From contig OX393570.1 of assembly GCA_947652115.1 (NCBI GenBank), positions 12,978,950 to 13,042,949 on the forward strand: 64,000 nucleotides of DNA, given 5' to 3'. This document shows, one piece after another, positions 34,392 through 45,610 of the stretch (its first letter is position 1; the number at the start of each line of letters is the position of its first letter). The DNA is from Blastomussa wellsi (taxonomy: Eukaryota > Cnidaria > Anthozoa > Scleractinia > Plerogyridae). The notes under the pieces are model-generated. The model ran no database searches. It saw nothing but the letters and a program-made list of their open reading frames with translations, and was not told the origin of the DNA. The position numbers and the translations under genes are program-made.

Positions 34392-35073
34392 ATTTTCGAA
34401 CTAATGTTATTCTTGATTGTACAAGTTTCAAATATCGTCTACAAGTCAATGCGTTTGGAATACCTCTTGAATCTTGAGTAAGCATTAAAGTGTCTATACG
34501 GCCAAAAGCGATTGTTTTGGATTTGGTATCTCTAGAATTCGTAGAAAACTATTCTGAAATTTTTTTTCGATAACGTCAGTTTTCACCCCAAAACCAAGCT
34601 TTAAATTTCCCGCCTTGGCCACGCCCAATAAAGTTGACCGCGTGATCGAAGATTGGTGATGAATGACGTCACTTCAGGCAATTCCTTTCTTTGAGTCTGC
34701 AGAATTTGAACACCTCACAACAACACATCTATCAGACAAATTATTCGGATGAAATCCGTAACAATTAATCATATTTCTGAATTAACAGTGAAATGAACTG
34801 ACAGGAAGATTTGACGATTCCTGACTTGACGTCACGACCCGTTCTAGAACCAGGACTCTGTTTTAGAAACAACTCGCGGTCATTTTCATTGGGCGTGGCC
34901 GATGCGGGGACTTTAAAGCTCTATTTTCTGGCAAAAAAGTTGCGGAATCCAAAAAACTAAATTGGAATACTTGCTTATGCAATGTAAAGATACCAAAAGC
35001 ATAAAAACCCTGAAGGCCATATAGACACTTTAAATGGAACTTTTAATCGTCAACGGTTTGGTTTGGTGCTTAC
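34391..35073 (+). repeat. inverted copy of BEL 3 LTR end
   Basis: Reverse complement of about 31923-32065. It reads ATTCTTGATTGTACAAGTTT and CTTGAGTAAGCATTAA up to 34488, and resumes after the MITE with ATGGAACTTTTAATCGTC to GGTGCTTAC at 35073. The outer ends of the whole element are thus the same LTR end in opposite orientation. Confidence 0.9.
34489..35029. mobile_element. TTAA-flanked MITE, AGTGTCTATA termini
   Basis: TTAA at 34485-34488 and 35030-35033 flank a 541-bp element with ends AGTGTCTATACGGCC and GGCCATATAGACACT. The uninterrupted LTR copy at 31965-31975 shows the empty site. Inner symmetrical blocks include TGGTATCT and AGATACCA, and GGCCACGCCCAAT against ATTGGGCGTGGCC. TTAA targets are used by piggyBac and Kolobok; which one is unclear. 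Confidence 0.9.
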
Positions 35074-35443
35074 GCCAGCTAACTCTTCCAACTATACCAC
35101 ATTCACATCGGTTCATCAGAATTGCCAGCGATTACTTCTCTGGGCATAATGACACGTGTGCAATTTGAGCCAATAAGTAGACCAACATCGACGTTGTCAC
35201 AGTAGGGCATTAACTGGCCTGTGAACTTCTTCATGTGGGTCCAGTTCAGGGCATTTTCCGGGCTAGGGATTTGTTCTCTTCTAGCTTGTATTGTCTGAGC
35301 AGAGAAGTTGTTCGGCGGAGGAATTGTAACTTGACACTTAAAATCTTCAGCGAGCAAGCCATTGACCCTTTCACTTGAAATGGCTGTGTCCCTCCCATGC
35401 ATGGTAGATAGCAAGAGCTAAGTCTGATTGCCTCGCACGCCAA
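35074..35443 (-). pseudogene. BEL element 2, protease region separated by element 3
   Basis: The frame reads RVNGLLAEDFKCQVTIPPP, then NVDVGLLIGSNCTRVIMPRE and NSDEPM, which is the stretch after the BEL protease active site. Its continuation is at 31906 on the other side of element 3. The start of the element (gag, 5' LTR) is not seen beyond 35443. Confidence 0.8.
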
Positions 35444-35449
35444 GCTGAC

Positions 35450-37468
35450 AATTAAAGAAAAATGAGTCAGTGAAAATCAAGATAAACAAGAGATCAGATT
35501 TGCAAAAATAACAAACTGTTATCGATATGAAAAGCAGATTTTTCCTAACAAGTTTTACATCAGCACCTGTCTCCATGCCATAATTTACTCTACCTGCCTC
35601 ACCAACCCCTCCCTCAACCTCCCCATACCCACAACAAACTGACACTGTTTCTGATACCCAGTCCCCCACCAAGGCTTAATGTTATGTATTTCAGCCATAT
35701 CCTCAACTCCCTTCTCCTAACCTCTGCCTGGTTTTCTCAGACAAAAGCTCTTAAGCCAAATTTTCATATGTCAGAAAAGTCCCAGACGATCGGGAATTTC
35801 ACTGTTTCCCGACTGTCCCAGATTTTCTCGACTTATGAAAATTGGAATTCTTTAATATCCCCAATTGACTGGGATGGTTGGCAACAATCGGGAAAATCGG
35901 GAGCGTTTCTATTTCCCCGACGCGTCCCAGATTTCTGGGATCGTCGACGAACATTTCCAACATAGAAAACTGAAATATCCACTGCCTGGGACGTTTCCGA
36001 TGGTTTGAGCTTGTTGCCAATCCTCTAGCTTCTTTTCAATTGCTTGGCTACAGTCCCAAATTCAGAATGTCAAGAGAATGTGCAAGAGGATGTCTGGCGT
36101 TTCTCTGATAGGTCGGTAAAATCTGGGACATGGAAACAGTGACATCCTCGATCATCTGGGATTTTCCCGTAACGTCTTAAATTTTAATTAAATTAGTAGA
36201 GTAGAGCAAATAAATTTAATAGAGATTTCAAAAACGGCATTGTTAGCTTAATATGTACAAATCCTCAATGTTCAAATAAAGAAACAAAGAGAGAAGGAGA
36301 TTGAGAAAGGCTGTTCAAAACTGAAAAACAGAGAACAAGACTAAATCAACAACTATTACTTGAGATGCTAAGTATCAACAGGTTATTGAAAGAAATACTG
36401 CTCAAAATATTGGAAAGATAAATGAGAGAACTAAGTTATTTTTTATACTGGGATTCATTTTTGCTTAACTTATAGAACAGTGCTTCTGTTCAAACTTGGC
36501 AACAATTAACTAATGGTGAACAGTGACAATAGGAACAATAGGAGAACAAATTTTCTTTTCATAATATTCACAATGGGAATCTATGTATCAAATAATGAAT
36601 CAGTCAATTCCAAAATCATTGCCTAACGTTTTCTAAAAAGCTAAAAGAAAAGGGAGAAAAACAGAGATGGAATCATGGATCTATGCGAGCATTGTAAACA
36701 TTTGTAACAGTACTGTAGTACGAAACAGTTTAGCTTGACACCACTGTCTGACAAACTTTTCTTCAATCATCAAATGCCTGACCTAATGGGTGAAGTTTCA
36801 TATCAGAAGTGACTGATACATAGCAACATAATTTTCATATCCAATGCTTTGGAATTCAGCCACCTCAGATTCATTAAAATAACTACAAACTTGTCATCAT
36901 TTGACTGAGCGATATAAATATAAAGCGATATATAAATATAAATATTACAAATATTGTGGAAACGTATCCGTGAAATTGTATGACAAGGAAGACTTTAGAA
37001 TAGCATTTTCCTAAATTACAATAGTTGCTTCCTCCAGATAAAAAGCGTTGTGTCTAAAATCTTCCTACTTTAGACAACACAGAAAAATATGATTTACGTT
37101 TTAGCTTTTAAATGTAAATACGTGCTGAACCAACTGAAGAATACCAATCAAGAAAAGCAATTGAAAAGTCCAGGAGAAAAACAACAACAAATGGAAAATC
37201 TATGGGAAAAGGAACAGCACTTATTTAAACAAAACATAAATGAACAGTTGAGACACAGGCAGCCCAAGCTCACGTTGTGATCAGGACCATATTGCATAAT
37301 AGCTGTCATGGCAAAAATATAAGACTTTGTATGGCAATTTTTTACAACACCTTTTAGCAAACCGAAATGCTGCCAAATCTTAAATAAAATTGCCTTGCCT
37401 TACTTTCACTTTGTTTTTATTCTTGTCTGAACGCTTATTTTGCCGATTCTTGGCCATTTAGGTGAGTT
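35450..37468. other. intron, unassigned; repetitive CCCAGA/GGGAAA segment
   Basis: Between 35785 and 36170 short words such as GTCCCAGA, TCGGGAA and TTCCCGA recur on both strands, suggesting a small foldback element, but I cannot set its ends. The remainder to 37240 is AT-rich without ORFs of interest. A TATAAATATAAA run lies at 36905-36945. Confidence 0.4.
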
Positions 37469-37738
37469 ATCATTTGATAATAGTTTTGCTTAAGACTCAT
37501 TTCAACAGTATAGCCTCCCAGCTGTCTCAACCACAGACAGCCCAAGCTCACGTTGTGATCAGGACCATATTGCATAATAGCTGTCATGGCAAAAATATAA
37601 GAGTTTGTATGGGAATGTTTTACAACACCTTTTAGCAAACCGAAATGCTGCCAAATCTTAAATAAAATTGCCTTGCCTTACTTTCACTTTGTTTTTATTC
37701 TTGTCTGAACGCTTATTTTGCCGATTCTTGGCCATTTA
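37256..37738. repeat. tandem direct duplication, about 285-bp period
   Basis: About 190 bp starting CAGGCAGCCCAAGCTCACGT (37256) reappear from CAGACAGCCCAAGCTCACGT (37536), including GCATAATAGCTGTCATGG and GCTTATTTTGCCGATTC. The copies differ at only a few positions, so the duplication is recent. The second copy belongs to the palindrome below. Confidence 0.9.
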
Positions 37739-38377
37739 GGTGAGCTATCGTTTTCTGGGTTCCCCACTACAAAGAAAACAACAAGGCTGCACACTCCAGC
37801 TCGGAACTCCCGACGAGCCAAGCGAGAAATTCCAGCTTAAAATTGTCAAACGACCTCAAATCCATCGCGAATTCCAAGAAGAGATGTCCTAGTTTCATTG
37901 GTATCAATGACAGAGCCTGGACTGAGTTGTTGTTGAGTTAAAATGAAACTAGAACATCTCTTCTTTGAATTCGTAATGGATTTGAGAATGTTTGACCATT
38001 TTTAAAGCTGGGATTTTTCGCTTGGCTCGTTGGGCGTTCCGAACTGGAGTGTGCAGCCTTGTTCTTTTCTTTGTAGTGGGGAACCCAGAAAGCGATAACT
38101 CGCCTAAATGGCCAAGAATCAGCAAAATAAGCGTTCAGACAAGAATAAAAACACAGTGAAAGTAAGGGAAGGCAATTTTATTTAAGATTTGGCAGTATTT
38201 CGTTTTGCTAAAAGATCTTGTAAAACATTCCCATAGAAACTCTTATATTTTTGCCATGACAGCTATTATGCAATATGATCCTGATAACAACATGAGCTTG
38301 GGCTGTCTGTGGTTGAGACAGCTGGGAGGCTATACTGTTGAAATGAGTCTTAAGCAAAACTATTATCAAATGTAACT
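37472..38377. repeat. 0.9-kb palindrome (long foldback element)
   Basis: The left arm starts ATTTGATAATAGTTTTGC and the right arm ends GCAAAACTATTATCAAAT. Inner pairs include CAGCTGTCTCAACCACAGAC and its complement at 38300-38320, GTTTTTATTCTTGTCTGAAC with its complement at 38130-38150, and CACTCCAGCTCGGAAC with GTTCCGAACTGGAGTG. The centre is near 37920. Arms of about 430 bp with small differences. No coding content. It ends about 45 bp before the host exon at 38422. Confidence 0.92.
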
Positions 38378-38421
38378 TGATTGCTAAATTATTATTAACC
38401 TCTTGTTTTCCTACCTTGCAG

Positions 38422-38479
38422 ATCAAGACCAACAGTAAAACCCAGTTTTACATGGAATTTCACTCGACTTGTTTGGAGG
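38422..38479 (+). CDS. INPPL1/INPP5D-like: SHIP-like phosphatase, third visible exon (C2-like region)
   Basis: A 58-nt exon between TTTTCCTACCTTGCAG and a GTAAGC donor. It starts in phase 0, as the exon at 5563-5630 requires, and reads IKTNSKTQFYMEFHSTCLE with one base left over. Vertebrate SHIP proteins have at this place the form KTASRTKFFIEFYSTCLE, so the match includes the distinctive EFxSTCLE. This is the strongest evidence for the gene's identity. Confidence 0.88.
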
Positions 38480-38717
38480 GTAAGCTAAAGACCAAACTGT
38501 TATTAATATAATAGGCTGTAATTATTGATCATAAGGGGTTGATATCTCTAGCACAAAAAGTGGATATTAGATCACCCAAAAAACATCAGAAATCTGCATT
38601 GTTTTAGATTGCATATGTATAATGATAATGACAAGTTTTGAAACTCTTGAGTATGGTGGCCTGACTCATGGGTGGTGCTTAGCGCTCTTGTTATTGCCAT
38701 TATTTTTTATTTAACAG

Positions 38718-40540
38718 GCTCACTCCAGGCAAGGGCGGAAGAGCCGCAACTGCAAGTAGCGAAGCCTGGAAGAAGAATCGGGCGAGGAAAAGTGAGCCTG
38801 CACGCAAGCTATTGATTTTTGAATTTCGCCCCTTGCGAGGTGTCAAGTCGGCTTTTCACATGTGTCAGATAACTATATAATGGGAGCAAAGTAAAATGTT
38901 AACAAACATGACAGTGCATTGCACATGGAATCTGTAACCTGTCATTTTTAAGGTTATATACTGTCAACAAAATAAGGTGCCTTCTGGGAAAATCTTTCTA
39001 TGCACGCTACTTTAAAAGAAACCAGGCAAAACTATATATCACTGTAAAGCTAAAATGTAGATTAAAAAAAAATAATAATTGTTTCTTTGGTTGGCACGCA
39101 CAAGCCATAAAACGCCAAAGTAGCCATGTTTGTTACGTCGAATTACCAGCTGTTGCGTTACCTCGGACACCCAAACAAACTAGACTATGTGAGGCTTTTT
39201 TGAAATTCCTATTGGTTCTCGAGAAACGCAATGCAGAACCCCCAGCGAGTTTCGTGACAAATAAGTCCATTGAATTTTGCATGGTTTTCCAATGAAATAC
39301 AACATCAAACAATGGGAAAATGAAGTTGGAGTCAAAAGGATCGTCATCAAAAGGGAGTACATTGAAAAATAAAAAGAGTGGGCAAGGATCAGTGGATCAA
39401 CCCAAAACAAGCAGTAGTTTCAGCCACCATTGGACACGGAAACCTCTTCTTGACAAATGGTTTTTGCTTTGTGTTTAATAGTTTCCGCTGTGTTAGTTTT
39501 GCTGTTTAATTAACAGAAATCCCTTTTTGACGGCGATTTCTTTGTGAGAAATCTCGCGTCCAGGAAAGAATCAAGAACCTAGTGGCAATCTCAGATTTTT
39601 TTACTTCAACAAAAAGGCCAAGACGAAAGAAAGCAAAGTTGGAGACTTTCTTGTTGAGCATTTTATGGAGCTGGTAATTTTCCTCACTTTACGACACAAA
39701 AGCGTGATACAAAACAAAGTATGTCAATCGATAGTAATTGGAGATTCTGGGTGAAGTTTAGCATGTGAAACACGTCAACACTCCGCTTGAAACCATGGGA
39801 TTATGACACCTTTTGCTATTCGTTACCAGTTCCAGGGCACAAAATTAACTTTTTTTTCAAGGAGCCATGTGGCTCCTAAATTTTCCGAAGTGGTCGCCAA
39901 GACCAAAAAGTTAGGAGCCATTTTTCACGTGGAAGGTGTCGCCACGGTTGGAAAAGTATGGAATGTTGAGAGCCCGCAATATGCATTGTTAGCAAAAGGG
40001 ACATTTCATTTCACAATATACAATGCAACATTTGGAAAATCCAAGATGGCGGATGTTGGCATATTCGCTTAGTAGCATTCACGACGATTTTGCTTAACAG
40101 ACCTCATCATTTGCACCGATTTGTTTACCTTGAAGCTTTATTTAGTTGAAAAATACATGAAGGTAAGACATAAACCAAAGAGTTCTGGTCGCCAACTTGG
40201 CAACTTATTTTTGAATCTTGGTCGCCAGCACGGTAATTTTAGTCGCATTGGCGACTGTATTAGGCGCGATTTTGTGCCTTTCAGTTCCCTCGAAAAGCTC
40301 TTTCTGTTGTAACATGTCTTCCTTTTAATAGATTATCAAATGTTAATCAAAAAACGAAATTTCGAAAATTTTGGCCAGATTTTGTTGATAGTAACCTCAA
40401 CCAATCGGATTGCTGCATTCGTCAGTGAAAACGGAGAGTTCACAAGAAAATGGCTCACATGCAGGCTCACTTTTCCTCGCCCCATTCTTCGTCGCCCCAT
40501 TCTTCTCACCGGCTTCCTTGGCTCGCGTTGCCTGCAGGCT
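38718..40540. other. intron with an inverted pair of GC-rich ends
   Basis: The text near 38718-38815 (CAGGCTCACT to GAGGAAAAGTGAGCCTGCA) is complementary to 40458-40540 (TGCAGGCTCACTTTTCCTC to TTGCCTGCAGGCT). This might mark the ends of a 1.8-kb DNA transposon that later received the MITE at 39834. No transposase is visible between them. Confidence 0.45.
39834..40280. mobile_element. hAT-like MITE with 8-bp duplication
   Basis: The ends are AGGGCACAAAATTA and ATTTTGTGCCTT. Outside stand CCAGTTCC (39826-39833) and TCAGTTCC (40281-40288), 7 of 8 matching. The inner words GGAGCCATGTGGCTCC and TGGTCGCCA recur on both halves. An 8-bp duplication is typical of hAT elements. No transposase gene. 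Confidence 0.75.
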
Positions 40541-40685
40541 AACTTAGCATAAGCACTTTATGTTACTATCATAGAGCTGCTGGAAGGGATAAGTTCTTAC
40601 ACTTGGCTAGCAACTCCTCTAAAGTTACTTGTTACTTAACACCCAATATACTACTGCTTGATGCAATAGCTGCATGTCTTTATTG

Positions 40686-41640
40686 CTAGACACACAGAAG
40701 GGATGATGGTTCTGTGACAGATTTGCCAATGGAGCCGAGTTTAGTGCAAAAATGGCTTCCAGCGATAAGGAAACAAATTGCATGGCAAATCTGTTTCCTT
40801 ATCGCTGGAAGCCGTTTTGCACTAAACTAGGCAACATTTTGGAGCCTTCTGTGTGTTATAGCATTTAGCTGCCAATTGTTATTCTTTCCCAAAAGGCTGT
40901 TGGCAGACAAAACAACAGCCAATTAATGAATGTTTGAAGAAAAAAAAATGGAACGGCAGGAGAAATTAGTGGATTTTTACAACCAAACAATTGGCCCACA
41001 ACAGCATGAAACAAAATGGGTGGGCATGCGGGTCAAGCAGTATTGTTTTGATTTTGAAGCATTGATGTCATGCGAAGGGTTCAGTTGCGTGTGACCGCGC
41101 TGCAATAATCAACCACAACACACAAGTGTGAAGATTGAAAACATTTTTTTGAGGATAACAGCATGCCAGACAAGTGCGAGCTTGTGAACTGGATGAGTGA
41201 GTTCCGGTGGCAAGAGACACAAGAACTGGTAAACACGACTTCTGTTTTGGTTTTGTTCCATTTTCAAGTTCTAACAAAGACGTGATTATGGTGAATTTAT
41301 ACGCGGTGGGTCTGGGAGCAATGGCGGAGTGAAGAAATAGACATTGCATCACAGGTAGGGACACAGTGGATAAATAGAAATGACATAACTGACTTTTTTA
41401 GACATTGCAAAGCGCCCATGAAAATTCTGAAGTGCCCATGACAAAAAAATCAGGCTGAATTGTGGTCGTTCTGAAATTAGGGGTTGTAGAAACTATTGCG
41501 TGACTTAGCGGTCCAGTGAAGTCGTAATAGCCTGCCAGAGAAAAATATTGAAGAGTTATCTGCACAAGTATATATGCCAAAATGGCAGCCGCAAGTTACT
41601 AGTCAGTTGTTCTGCAAATGTTTTACGGTCCAATAATGAG
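40686..41640. repeat. Polinton left terminal inverted repeat
   Basis: Matches the reverse complement of 58030-59091, with gaps. Landmarks are CTAGACACACAGAAGG at the tip, GGCAGGAGAAATTAGTGG, CAACACACAAGTGTGAAGA, and near the inner edge GCCAAAATGGCAGC and CAAATGTTTTACGG, the latter including a copy of the first codons of the polymerase gene. The tip (40686-40862) is itself a hairpin. Confidence 0.92.
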
Positions 41641-41910
41641 GGAGGCAACAGACCAACAATCTCCGAGGCCATTTGATCCCTCCCAACTGAAATTGGTGAG
41701 ATGATTAACAAGGAGTATATCACCGTAAAAATTAGGCAGCGATTGGCTCTTGGCTGGGACAAGATACATAATGATTTTTTTCAAGCGCATATCACCATAA
41801 AAATTATGAAGTGATCGGCTACGGGCTGGGACAAGCTACATAATGATCTTTTGGAGGCGCCTTTCTGCGAACAACGAGCACGAATCGTAAAGGTCTTGCT
41901 CTGTAAGAAA
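41640..41910 (+). other. degenerate + strand reading region with internal duplication
   Basis: Reads FDPSQLKLVRMINKEYITVK, then two similar blocks (GWDKIHNDFFQA and GWDKLHNDLLEA) from an imperfect duplication of about 80 bp (41715-41850). It runs on from the polymerase-like start in the left inverted repeat and is closed by stops. Function unknown; probably a remnant of a Polinton gene next to the left end. Confidence 0.4.
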
Positions 41911-42530
41911 TTAACACTTGCAGCAGGAATGTGCTCTGTAACATCTTGACACTTCTTTGCCTGCATTTGTATCCCTCAGAACATGTTGCTCCCCGCTCTG
42001 ATACAAAACTTTTTCATAAGGCTTTCCTTTAATGTCAAAGCTTGTAAGAACACTTGAGTGCTCGCCGTTGAAAAGGTTCTGCTCTCTGTCCACTTAATCA
42101 CAGTGGATAAAATAAAAGTTCTCTGTTTTTACACCATCGAGAACAATTTGCAAGTAAACAAGATTATTGCTGTTTTTATCAAGCCAAATTCTGTGCTAAT
42201 TTTGTGTTTGTTTGGGGCAATGATTACTGTTCTCCCGAATGTACCCCTCGTTGCAGAAAATATTTTTTCACCGAAACCTTCGTTGAAAAAGTTTTGGATA
42301 CTTTCGAGATCATAGTTGCCAGGTAGCAAAAGATTTTTGTCTTGTTTATTCTGCCCTTTTTTTTCATAAAACACTTTCCCCGTTTCTCTTAAGTTGTGCC
42401 ACAAGTTATAAAGCGAACAACTTAATAGCCAGATATAACTCAGTTTCAGAATTGGCTTGTCAAAGTAAACAGTGTGACCATTTTCTGTTGTTACAATAGT
42501 AAGCACAACCATTTTATTTTTGTTGCACAT
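41911..42530 (-). pseudogene. Polinton gene, possible minor virion protein
   Basis: Two minus-strand frames: 42530-42129 (134 aa, NGHTVYFDKPILKLSYIWLL early, then LLPGNYDLESIQNFF) and 42093-41911 (NLFNGEHSSVLTSFDIKGKP, QSGEQHVLRDTNAGKE). Together about 200 aa, mostly beta-strand-like. Its size and position fit a small single jelly-roll virion protein of Polintons, but I have no decisive motif. The frame break near 42115 and a stop end the product. Alternative: an accessory protein of unknown role. Confidence 0.45.
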
Positions 42531-42566
42531 AAATTTCTAATGAAAAAAATGGGTTGTAATAAAAGA

Positions 42567-44243
42567 TGAACATTTTCAAAACCGCACGTACACAATCAGA
42601 TTCTGTTGCGTTTGACTATCTCGAAAAAAGGGCGCAAAATCAAATTGAAGGTAAGGAGTCTGCCAACCTCACAAAATGGATTCAAAACCCCAAGGCAATC
42701 GCGAAGGCTGCATAAGACAAGGCGTGGGCAGCTTTTTCTGCAAGGTTTCTGAGGGCCAACAAAAGCAAATTTGTAGCACAGACAACTTTTGCATTGGACC
42801 ACACAGCAACAGCTGAAATATTTTACAAAGAGGGTGAAGGCAGTCTCCAAAGCGTCTTCGATTCAGACCGCAAATATTGGAGTACAGACATTAAAAGCAT
42901 GCTGGGTTTGAATGACGTTGGTGGCTTCCCTTACCAGTTATCGCCCAGTGCGGTAAAAAGTTCACTGCCGGTTCCAGCAGTTGAATTTCAAGACGCTGCA
43001 CCAAGTTTGAAGAAAATATTCAACAATTCAATAAATATTTATGTAATGCCTGACCAGTATTTTACAACAAAGTTTAGAGAGATATTTGAAAAGGAACAGA
43101 TAAAGTTCGAAACGTCAAAGCCTGCAAAAAAATGGCTTGCGGGGCATAATCTATCTTTCTGGCCACAGCAGCTGAATTTTGCAGTGTGGTGCACAACGAC
43201 AGATTGCGGAATCTCAAGTGAAACATTTGAAAATTATCACACATCGCTGAATCTGCCGCCGCAGGTACGGGCTTTTTACATCTTCCACATGTACTTCACG
43301 GTTTGGCGCATCTTGTATCAGCTCGGAGGCATCCAAAGCTTCAGCGCATTGCCCGGTGACCCAACATTCAGTCAGATTAACAACCATTACGACGTAGCTT
43401 CTTACAAAAGATTGTGCGCAGAGTTCGGTGTTGACCCATCAACACTTTCCGCTTCACATACGGTGCAAACCACGGGCTGGGAAGCGTTTACATGTATTCC
43501 CCCTTTCATATGGGACGTGCCCTATCCATCAGCAAAAGCAAAATTCGACGACAAGGACCCAAGGGCGTCAGAAAAGTGAATTTCAGTATGCTTCATAAGA
43601 AACGACGCCGCGGAAGAGCAATTCAATTGGTTCGCGCCCAAAACCTCGGCAAGTTTGACCCAGGCGGGTTTGTCGCGAATAAACCAGTTGAAGGGGCGTG
43701 CAAGTTAACGTGAGAAGCAGCATCCTGGGCAATGGGGTGCGCAAAAGAGGCGCAAAGTGAGTTCCTTGTCTTGGTGGAAGACGTGTCAAGTCCAAGTCAG
43801 TTCAAAGATACCAACTTGCCGTAGATGAGGCAAAGGTGAGGCTCAACCTTGCTGTGTGCCCGGGGGCCTGGCTGATGCCCGCGCGGATGGTAATTAACAC
43901 AGAGAGTACTGTTGGCTACAACAACCAGCTCAAGCAAGCGACGCCAGGTATGAAGCTGGGGGTCAACATCGGGGTAAACAAAAGCACAAAAAAAGCAGCG
44001 CTTCAGCTAATGGATGGGGGAGATAGAAAATTAACCCGCCAAACAATCACCCTTCAAATCCGAGGCAGCAAAAAACAGCAAGCGCCTGTGATCCAAACAG
44101 CTGCAGAAGAGCAAACTCCCACAGAGCAAACGGAATCTGAACCAACGGTTGGCTCAGGCAGTGAGTCACATGATGTGAACAAAATAGCTGTCGCTGTTGG
44201 CGCGGTTGCAGTTGCGGGTTTGGCATTCTTGTCATTTCGTTAA
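42567..44243 (+). pseudogene. conserved-looking Polinton protein with C-terminal membrane anchor, role uncertain
   Basis: Starts at ATG 42567 (MNIFKTARTQSDSVAFDYLE), hits a TAA near 42714, then stays open at 42724-43579 (261 codons from an internal Met). Typical stretches are FYKEGEGSLQSVFDSDRKYW, AAPSLKKIFNNSINIYVMP and FYIFHMYFTVWRILYQ. Two frame changes between 43450 and 43830 precede a last frame (NLAVCPGAWLMPARMV) that ends in a single hydrophobic helix, AVAVGAVAVAGLAFLSF. Length about 550 aa. Placed among the structural genes, it may be a virion protein. I do not assign a function. Confidence 0.55.
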
Positions 44244-44292
44244 CGCTGCTTCTTGATATAGGTCTCGACCAGAAAGCCCACAACAGCCAAAA

Positions 44293-45610
44293 TCAGCAGC
44301 CAGGTGTGCTCAGCGAGAAAAACCGATGGCCTTTGAAGATGAAACTCATAATTGCGCCCATGAGACATGGCAGAGCAGTTGCAACCTTTGAGCCAACATC
44401 TTTCAGACCTTTTCCCAACGCTTTGCCGATGGCCTTCAAAGAGTTGGTAATGGTGCCAATAACAGCGCCAATCGTGGCACCAGCAGCAAGAAAGATGGCT
44501 GTAACTGTCACGCCATATTTTTTGAAGATCTCTTTAACCCTCTCACAAAGTGGAAGCGCTCTTTCTCTTTCCTCAATCTGCATTTGCAAACGCGCGAGCT
44601 CCTCGGTTTTTTCCGCAACTCTCCCTTCCACGGCTTCTTTGTCAGAGGGTGAGGCGTTCTCATCGTTGATGATTTTCTTATCTTCCTCACTTTGTCGTTG
44701 AAGGTCGGATTCTTGCTCACGCAGTTCATCCAACGTTCTTGTTTCATTGAGCCTTTTCTCCATGGTGTTTCTTTCGCTCTCTTTGGCCGTGAGGCTTGCC
44801 CTGAGTTGGTCGATCCGGGTTTGTTCTTTGGCTTTACTTTTTGCTTGTTTTTCAAGAGCTGCCACCTCTTTTTTTGCATTTTAAAAATCTGTTTTAAGAT
44901 TTTTTATCAGTTGCTGCTGTCTCTGCAGTTCTGCCTCACTTTCAACATTCGAACCATGTTCATCTTGTAACCCATCATTCCTTGTTTGAGTTTGCTCAAT
45001 TCTGTTTCTCAGATTCGAGCCTCTTGTGTAGCTTTTTCCTTTTCTGCAGCAATTTTTTCAGCATCTCTTAATTGTTGTTCGGTCTCTCTCAATCTCTGAC
45101 GTTGTTCTCTTATGCTCTTATTGTCTTGAGCTATAATTTCTTGTGCCATCGGCCCAAGATGGTCTTTGATTTCTTTTGTAAGATTTGGATTTAGACTTTA
45201 TTTTTCTGTTGACCTTTCTTTGGTGAAAAGGGCATATATTTTCTTGCCGGCTCCAGCCATTTTTACTTGTAATTTGCCCTTTAGGCTGTAAGAGGCTTCA
45301 AGATTTGTCGCCGAGCTTTCTGGAAATATTCCCTTGAGACTATTCCACGCTTTTTCTCTCATTGATTGCGCACTGCTGCCCACCAAAGCAGTTTCCTCAG
45401 GGGAAGAAGTGTCAGGCATGCCGCTCTGTTCGTGCTGCATTGTTTGCATTTCATAGTGTTCGCCACTATGGAAGGGTGTCGATGCAGAGCCAGGCTGAAA
45501 TGGACGAGTAGTATTGACCTCTTGTTCATCAACATCGTCATCATGATCAATAGCATGGTCATGTACGGGTCGTCATTTCCAAAGTGTCCACCTTCTGCCA
45601 TCATATATTA
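44293..45610 (-). pseudogene. Polinton coiled-coil protein with hydrophobic C-terminal segment
   Basis: Minus-strand frames in order: start near 45605 (MAEGGHFGNDDPY), a frameshift, 45449-45198 (SMREKAWNSLKGIFPESS), then a long heptad-rich part (REQRQRLRETEQQLRDAEK) and 44865-44293. The last holds more coiled coil, a Gly/Ala hydrophobic segment (VTVTAIFLAAGATIGAVIG) and SLKAIGKALGKGLKDVG. The product would be about 430 aa. Breaks lie near 45200, 45015 and 44880. It lies divergent to the capsid gene, whose ATG is 30 bp away. Unknown function. Confidence 0.5.

Larger units (their letters stand above)
31923..35073 (-). mobile_element. rearranged BEL/Pao element 3 with inverted LTR ends
   Basis: A 3.15-kb insertion in BEL element 2, flanked by a 16-bp direct repeat GCCAGCTAACTCTTCC (31907-31922 and 35074-35089). 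BEL 2 needs just one copy, since its protein reads through VGRVSWRPD. Inside are a normal 3' LTR (31923-32366), an integrase ORF, a gag fragment, and at the far end an inverted copy of the LTR's terminal 140 bp (34391-35073, itself split by a MITE). Protease, RT and RNase H are absent, with gag joined directly to the integrase region near 33590. Confidence 0.85.
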
